A stretch of DNA of 64,000 nt, taken from Bacillus pumilus. GTDB taxonomy: Bacteria > Bacillota > Bacilli > Bacillales > Bacillaceae. Below, piece by piece: positions 59,603-64,000 of this stretch. Numbering within the stretch: position 1 is the stretch's first letter; every line of letters starts with the position of its first letter. The position numbers and the translations under genes are program-made. The notes below the pieces were generated by a model. The model was not told the DNA's origin and searched no databases. It saw nothing but the letters and a program-made list of their open reading frames with translations. The stretch spans positions 2,168,272 to 2,232,271 of the forward strand of contig NZ_CP047089.1 of the NCBI RefSeq assembly GCF_009937765.1, read 5' to 3'.

Positions 59603-60268
59603 ATGGAAATCGAAAGAATAAATGAACATACAGTAAAATTTTATATTTCCTACGGTGATATTGAAGACCGCGGATTTGACCGTGAAGAGATTTGGTATAA
59701 TCGCGAACGCAGTGAAGAGCTGTTTTGGGAAGTAATGGACGAAGTGCACGAAGAAGAAGAATTTGCAGTTGAGGGACCACTTTGGATTCAAGTGCAGGCA
59801 CTTGACAAAGGTCTTGAAATTGTCGTGACGAAAGCCCAACTTTCTAAAGATGGACAAAAGCTCGAATTGCCGATTCCAGAAGATAAAAAAGATCAAACAG
59901 ATGAAGAAAGTCTAGACGCACTACTTGATGATTTTCAAAAAGAAGAGCAGGATCAAGAAGACCATAATGAGAAGGACAAAAAACTTCAACTTCAATTTGT
60001 GTTGAAAATGGATGACTTTGAAGATTTGATTGCACTTTCTCAATTAAATATGCAGGATTTTACCACAAGTTTATATTCGTTTGAAAACCGTTATTATCTA
60101 TATGTTGACTTCCACGAGGATTTGTCAGATGAGCAAGTGGAGAATAAGCTCAGCATTTTGCTTGAATATGCTCATGAATCAGTGGTCAGCATTTACAGAC
60201 TGAAAGAATACGGTCAGCTGATTATCGAAGGAAATGCCCTTGAAACGATTCAACAGCACTTCTCGTAA
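59603..60268 (+). CDS. mecA: adaptor protein MecA
   Basis: A 221-residue adaptor. The N-terminal domain (EIERINEHTVKFYISYGDIE, ending near residue 80) binds substrates such as ComK, an acidic linker rich in DEE follows, and the C-terminal domain from about residue 130 binds ClpC. It targets ComK for ClpCP degradation. GGGAAGG lies before ATG 59603; an in-frame start 45 bases upstream is rejected. Confidence 0.95.
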   Translation: MEIERINEHTVKFYISYGDIEDRGFDREEIWYNRERSEELFWEVMDEVHEEEEFAVEGPLWIQVQALDKGLEIVVTKAQLSKDGQKLELPIPEDKKDQTDEESLDALLDDFQKEEQDQEDHNEKDKKLQLQFVLKMDDFEDLIALSQLNMQDFTTSLYSFENRYYLYVDFHEDLSDEQVENKLSILLEYAHESVVSIYRLKEYGQLIIEGNALETIQQHFS

Positions 60269-60274
60269 CCAACA

Positions 60275-60306
60275 AAAGTCGATTTCTATAGAGGAATCGG
60301 CTTTTT
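60275..60306 (+). terminator. terminator after mecA
   Basis: AAGTCGATT pairs with AATCGGCTT (one wobble, extended by TTCC-type pairs), followed by six T. Confidence 0.8.
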
Positions 60307-60353
60307 TATCTGAATGAATAGGTAAATAAAGAGAACGGCAAGGAGAAAATGAA

Positions 60354-61874
60354 ATGAGAAATTTAGTCAAAGTTCTATTTTTTCTTATCATTACGATAGG
60401 TGCTTATTTAGTCATTCAATTAATTGCCGGAGATTTGGCGGTAAGTGTATTAAGTTCTGTCAGTGTTCTATTCACTTTATCGATTATCTTCATCGGGTTT
60501 GTCATATTCTTGGAAAACCGAAATCCATCTCAAACGATCACGTGGCTTGTCCTGCTTGGCAGCTTTCCGTTATTCGGTTTTTTGTTCTACATTTTCTTTG
60601 GACGCAATATCAAAAAGCGAAGGCTGTTTGAAAAGAAAGCGATTCTAGACGAACAGTTAATCCAGGAAGATGAACATATTCATAGAGAAGCAATTGAGAA
60701 GATGACGCATATGGGCGATCATCAGCAGCTCTTATTTAAGCTGGCTCACAGACTTGGACATACCCCTATTACGTATCGCACGTCCTCTAAAGTCCTGACC
60801 AACGGAGAAGAAACATTTTCTCATATATTTGAAGAAATCAAAAAAGCGACACATCACATTCATTTAGAATATTATATTCTCCGCCACGATGACCTTGGAC
60901 AAGAATTAAAAGATATTCTCATTGATAAAGCGAAAAACGGCGTGATTGTCCGCTTTTTATATGACGATGTAGGAAGCTTAAAGCTTTCACGTCAATATAT
61001 TGCTGACCTCGAAAAGGCTGGCGTTCAGATCGTTCCATTTTTACCTGTGAGACTACCCCTGTTAAATAATAAAATCAATTTCCGAAATCACCGAAAAATT
61101 GTCGTGATTGATGGAGAAGTTGGGTTTGTTGGCGGGCTGAACATTGGAGACGAATATCTGGGTAGAAGCAGACAATATGGATTTTGGCGTGACACGCATT
61201 TGATGATTAAAGGTGAAGCTGTTCGTGATCTGCAGCAGATTTTCATGCAGGATTGGTACTATATGACGAATGAAAGATGTGCAGGTGTGGACTACTTTAA
61301 AGATTTCAGTCACCTTGAAAGCACAACAGAAGGTGTACAAATGATCGCTGGTGGTCCTGATAAACAGTGGGAAGTCATTAAAAATCTCTTTTTCTCCATG
61401 ATTATCTCTGCCAAAAAGTCTATTTGGATCGCTTCGCCATATTTTGTGCCGGATGATGATATTTTGTCTGCACTGAAAATTGCTGCATTAAGCGGAGTAG
61501 ACGTACGGATTATTGCACCGAAAAATCCAGATAAACGAATCGTCTTCCATGCGTCCCGTTCATACTTCCCTGAGCTTTTAGAAGCAGGTGCAAAGGTGTA
61601 TGAATATGATCAAGGCTTTATGCATAGTAAATTTATCATTGTGGATAGCGAGTTGGCTTCAATAGGAACGGCCAATATGGATATGAGAAGCTTTCATTTG
61701 AATTTTGAAGTAAATGCCTTCCTCTATAAAACGAAAAGCACTGAGAAGCTTGTAAACGACTTCTTAGGTGATTTAGATCAGTCTCACGAGATTGTCCCAG
61801 AAGAATTTGCAAAGAGACCGTTAAGGGTCAGACTCTTTGAATCAACAGCAAGATTATTATCGCCATTACTATAA
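60354..61874 (+). CDS. cls: cardiolipin synthase
   Basis: A 506-residue phospholipase-D-type synthase with two N-terminal membrane helices and two HKD motifs: HRKIVVIDG (His246) and HSKFIIVD (His424), each followed by GxxN (GGLNIGDEY; GTANMDMR). It joins two phosphatidylglycerols to cardiolipin. AAGGAG precedes ATG 60354. In B. subtilis 168 mecA is followed by coiA without this gene; several other Bacillus species have cls at this place, from memory. Confidence 0.95.
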   Translation: MRNLVKVLFFLIITIGAYLVIQLIAGDLAVSVLSSVSVLFTLSIIFIGFVIFLENRNPSQTITWLVLLGSFPLFGFLFYIFFGRNIKKRRLFEKKAILDEQLIQEDEHIHREAIEKMTHMGDHQQLLFKLAHRLGHTPITYRTSSKVLTNGEETFSHIFEEIKKATHHIHLEYYILRHDDLGQELKDILIDKAKNGVIVRFLYDDVGSLKLSRQYIADLEKAGVQIVPFLPVRLPLLNNKINFRNHRKIVVIDGEVGFVGGLNIGDEYLGRSRQYGFWRDTHLMIKGEAVRDLQQIFMQDWYYMTNERCAGVDYFKDFSHLESTTEGVQMIAGGPDKQWEVIKNLFFSMIISAKKSIWIASPYFVPDDDILSALKIAALSGVDVRIIAPKNPDKRIVFHASRSYFPELLEAGAKVYEYDQGFMHSKFIIVDSELASIGTANMDMRSFHLNFEVNAFLYKTKSTEKLVNDFLGDLDQSHEIVPEEFAKRPLRVRLFESTARLLSPLL

Positions 61875-61887
61875 AGATTGTATTTTC

Positions 61888-61913
61888 CCCCCTTTTTATC
61901 AAGGGGGTTTTTT
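61888..61913 (+). terminator. terminator after cls
   Basis: CCCCCTT (61888-61894) pairs with AAGGGGG (61901-61907), followed by six T. Confidence 0.88.
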
Positions 61914-61937
61914 CGTTTTCCTCAAGAAAACATCAGT

Positions 61938-61971
61938 AAAATTATATTTTCACACAACAAAAGATCATTTT
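61938..61971 (+). promoter_or_regulatory. ComK box upstream of coiA
   Basis: Two AT-boxes, AAAATTATATTTT (61938-61950) and AAAAGATCATTTT (61959-61971), both fit AAAA-N5-TTTT and are separated by eight bases, a classic ComK spacing. A TATAAT -10 lies at 62002-62007 without a good -35, as expected for an activated promoter. Confidence 0.88.
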
Positions 61972-62037
61972 GACGATTCGCTCTCTTTTAGACGAAAAAG
62001 CTATAATACGGTCATCAAAGACTAAGGGGCGAGCTGA

Positions 62038-63198
62038 ATGAATACAGCGATTATGGATAATGGAAAGCTTATTCGTATTACACATCTTTTATCTAAAAAC
62101 CGGCTGGAGCATGTCAGGGCGACGTGCAAGTTTTACTGCCCAGAATGCAGGGAAGAAGTGCAATTAAAGCTTGGTGAACAACGTGTCTATCATTTTGCAC
62201 ATAAACAGCTCACTGCATGTCCACTAGCCTCAGGCGAAACGGCTTATCATCAAGCGGGAAAAGAAGCCATTATGAATTGGCTTCAGCGGCTTGGGCATAA
62301 ACCGGTGCTTGAAAAGTATGTGTCAAAGGTTCATCAACGTCCTGACGTGGCCGTCTCTATTGGAGGAACAAGCTATGCAATCGAATATCAATGCTCAAAT
62401 ATTTCACGGCAAGAGCTCCGTAAAAGGACAGCAGGACTCCGTCAAGCAGGCCACTTCCCTATATGGATCATAGGAGCAAATCGTTTAAAGCGAAAATCTG
62501 CCCAGCTCTTTTCCTTCTCCTCGATTCATTGGGGAATGTTGAGAGAATCACAGAAAGGGAGTCTGATTTTTTACTGTCCGCTACAGAATCGATTCATCCA
62601 TCTTGCTCAATTCCTTGTATTTCAACCAACAAAAATATGTGCCGCTATAACTGTCAGATCGCCAACAGCATATCGCCAATTTTCAGATATCCTATCGCAG
62701 CCCTCAAGCAAGCGCCAAGTCTCTACACAATGGCTAAGATGTATACAGCAATTTAGGCAGCGACCTCCTCGTATTTTATCAAATGAAAGCAAACGATTAA
62801 GAGACGTTTTTTATGAGCATCATCAAACAGCTTTCCCTTTTTTGCCGGCTGAATTATTTATCCCACTACGCAAAGCGTACATCTTTACAAGCCCTGTTTA
62901 TGTCTGGCAGGGGTGTCTATACGATTGGATGATAAGAAAAAAAGGAAGCAGTCCAGTGACGATTCAACTGTTGATGAAAGAAATCAAGCGGTGTATCGAG
63001 ATGAAAGGAGTAAAGCTTCGTTATGGCGATGTTTCAATAGAAGAAATAAAAGAGGTCATCACATCATATGTTCATGCGCTTGTCAGACAAGGGTTTTTGC
63101 GCATGACGAAAGAGGGTAATTATGAAGTAGCATCAAATCAAAAGCCGATACAAACAGTAGATGAAGCGTTCAAACGAGATGCTTTCTTATTTCATTAG
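62038..63198 (+). CDS. coiA: competence protein CoiA
   Basis: A 386-residue CoiA. The N-terminus has a cysteine pair in CKFYCPECREEV, then HFAHK. The middle is a nuclease-like domain (RPDVAVSIGGTSYAIEYQCSNIS: Asp, then Glu-x-Gln, of the PD-(D/E)XK type) and the C-terminal half is helical. It promotes processing of incoming DNA during transformation. AAGGGG is before ATG 62038. The ComK box upstream ties it to competence. Confidence 0.94.
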   Translation: MNTAIMDNGKLIRITHLLSKNRLEHVRATCKFYCPECREEVQLKLGEQRVYHFAHKQLTACPLASGETAYHQAGKEAIMNWLQRLGHKPVLEKYVSKVHQRPDVAVSIGGTSYAIEYQCSNISRQELRKRTAGLRQAGHFPIWIIGANRLKRKSAQLFSFSSIHWGMLRESQKGSLIFYCPLQNRFIHLAQFLVFQPTKICAAITVRSPTAYRQFSDILSQPSSKRQVSTQWLRCIQQFRQRPPRILSNESKRLRDVFYEHHQTAFPFLPAELFIPLRKAYIFTSPVYVWQGCLYDWMIRKKGSSPVTIQLLMKEIKRCIEMKGVKLRYGDVSIEEIKEVITSYVHALVRQGFLRMTKEGNYEVASNQKPIQTVDEAFKRDAFLFH

Positions 63199-63247
63199 CA
63201 TGTTTCATGCCCACTTTGATCATGATAAGAAAAAGGTGGTGCTGCGA

Positions 63248-63412
63248 TTGAATAGAAAGAAACGCTTTTTTCTCATTTTTTTAGTCTGTTTGGTATTTAT
63301 TTCTGCATATGATTTGACAAATATAGTTCAAAACAAAGAAGATAAATACAACACCAATTTCTTTCACTTTCCGAAAGGTTGGTTCAACACAACTTATGCA
63401 AGGGGGATTCAT
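63248..63412 (+). CDS. signal-anchor-like ORF in frame with pepF (yizD position)
   Basis: From TTG 63248, with AAAGGTGG nine bases upstream, the frame encodes NRKKRFFLIFLVCLVFISAY and 35 more residues without a stop before the pepF ATG at 63413. The first 20 residues look like a membrane anchor. B. subtilis has a small gene (yizD) here. Either this ORF is translated into PepF, giving an anchored long form, or it has lost its own stop. Confidence 0.5.
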
Positions 63413-64000
63413 ATGACTTCAGAAAGCAATAACAACCATTTACCGGACAGAAGCGAAGTAAAAGAAGAAAACAAATGGCGACTTGAAGATATTTTTGAAA
63501 GCGTCGATGCATGGAATAAGGAATTTGAAGCGGTCAAAAAAGAAATTCCTAAGCTCGCCCAATTTAAAGGCAAGCTCGCTCATTCTGCTGATGTACTGTA
63601 TGAAGCCCTAACCTTTCAGGATCAGCTTTCTGAAAAGCTTGGTAAGCTTTATACATATGCGCACATGAAATACGATGAGGATACAACGAACTCATCATTT
63701 CAAGCGCTGAATGATAAAGCATCGAATTTATTTACACAGCTCTCTAGTACCTCTGCTTATATTGTTCCAGAGATTTTATCGATTCAAGAAGATAAATTGC
63801 AGCAGTTTATCTTGGAAAAAGAAGAATTAAAACTGTATTCTCATGCTCTTGAAGAAATTAATAAAGAACGTCCGCATATCCTAAGTGAGGAGCAAGAGGC
63901 CTTATTAGCTGAGGCATCTGAACCTCTCTCAACTTCATCTACTACTTTTAGTATGTTTAACAATGCTGATATTTCGTTCCCTTCTGTAAAGGATGAAAAT
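63413..64000 (+). CDS. pepF: oligoendopeptidase F, N-terminal part
   Basis: The first 196 residues of an M3B oligoendopeptidase, cut by the window edge. LPDRSEVKEENKWRLEDIF is the typical start, followed by the helical N-terminal domain (YEALTFQDQLSEKLGKLYTY). The HEXXH site lies beyond the window. AGGGGG sits six bases before ATG 63413. It degrades oligopeptides in the cytoplasm. The frame is open upstream to 63248. Confidence 0.92.
   Translation, partial: MTSESNNNHLPDRSEVKEENKWRLEDIFESVDAWNKEFEAVKKEIPKLAQFKGKLAHSADVLYEALTFQDQLSEKLGKLYTYAHMKYDEDTTNSSFQALNDKASNLFTQLSSTSAYIVPEILSIQEDKLQQFILEKEELKLYSHALEEINKERPHILSEEQEALLAEASEPLSTSSTTFSMFNNADISFPSVKDEN

Noticed and set aside
59505..59896. Minus-strand open frames over the start of mecA.
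   Set aside because: They are antisense to a well-conserved gene, rich in Phe and His as expected from shadow frames, and lack ribosome sites.

Overview
The window is chromosomal DNA of a Bacillus, most likely of the Bacillus pumilus group (pumilus/safensis/altitudinis). The gene order follows the B. subtilis chromosome almost gene for gene: yitH, yitJ-K-L, yitS-T, ipi, yizC, yitU-V-W-Y-Z, argCJBD-carAB-argF, yjzC-D, yjaU-V, med-comZ, yjzB, fabHA-fabF, yjaZ, appDFABC, yjbA, trpS, oppABCDF, yjbC-spx, yjbE, mecA, coiA, pepF. Several blocks interrupt that order. They are a citrate-hydroxamate siderophore operon, a cobalamin-dependent methionine synthase, a BMP lipoprotein/chemoreceptor pair, an MFS gene, a methyltransferase/mini-ORF/MFS cassette, and a cardiolipin synthase. 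The species call is inference; the Bacillus call is firm.

Layout. 1-4.1 kb: the end of a schizokinen/rhizobactin-type siderophore operon (synthetase, acetyltransferase, N-hydroxylase, second synthetase). 4.1-11.2 kb, minus strand: yitH, then yitJ-metH under a SAM-I riboswitch with a readable terminator and antiterminator, then yitK. 11.4-22.1 kb: yitL, the BMP/chemoreceptor pair, yitS, yitT, a lipoprotein version of the Ipi proteinase inhibitor, a 50-codon ORF coupled to yizC, yitU, yitV, yitW, yitY and yitZ. 22.2-31.7 kb: the complete arginine operon with ARG-box-like sequence. 31.7-36.8 kb: small conserved genes, an MFS transporter and the competence genes med-comZ. 36.8-40 kb: fabHA-fabF behind a near-perfect FapR operator, then the metalloprotease-like yjaZ.

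40-46 kb: oligopeptide permease App, with appA intact and a structured element plus terminator between appA and appB. 46.1-48.3 kb: the methyltransferase, an 11-codon ORF with a very strong ribosome binding site, a hairpin and a macrolide-efflux-like MFS gene. This cassette is the best candidate for an undescribed regulated resistance or peptide module. 48.4-50.5 kb: yjbA, and trpS with a T-box leader. 50.5-57 kb: a DUF3899-like protein and the second permease, Opp, with a complex leader containing a 26-bp perfect palindrome. 57-64 kb: the stress and competence block, with an ECF-type promoter before yjbC-spx, then yjbE, mecA, cls, coiA behind a textbook ComK box, and the start of pepF, which is in frame with an upstream membrane-segment ORF.

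Functional links: peptide uptake (App, Opp) with PepF for intracellular hydrolysis; Med, ComZ, Spx, MecA and CoiA around ComK and DNA uptake; YitJ, MetH and SAM sensing for methionine; CarAB with ArgCJBDF for arginine.
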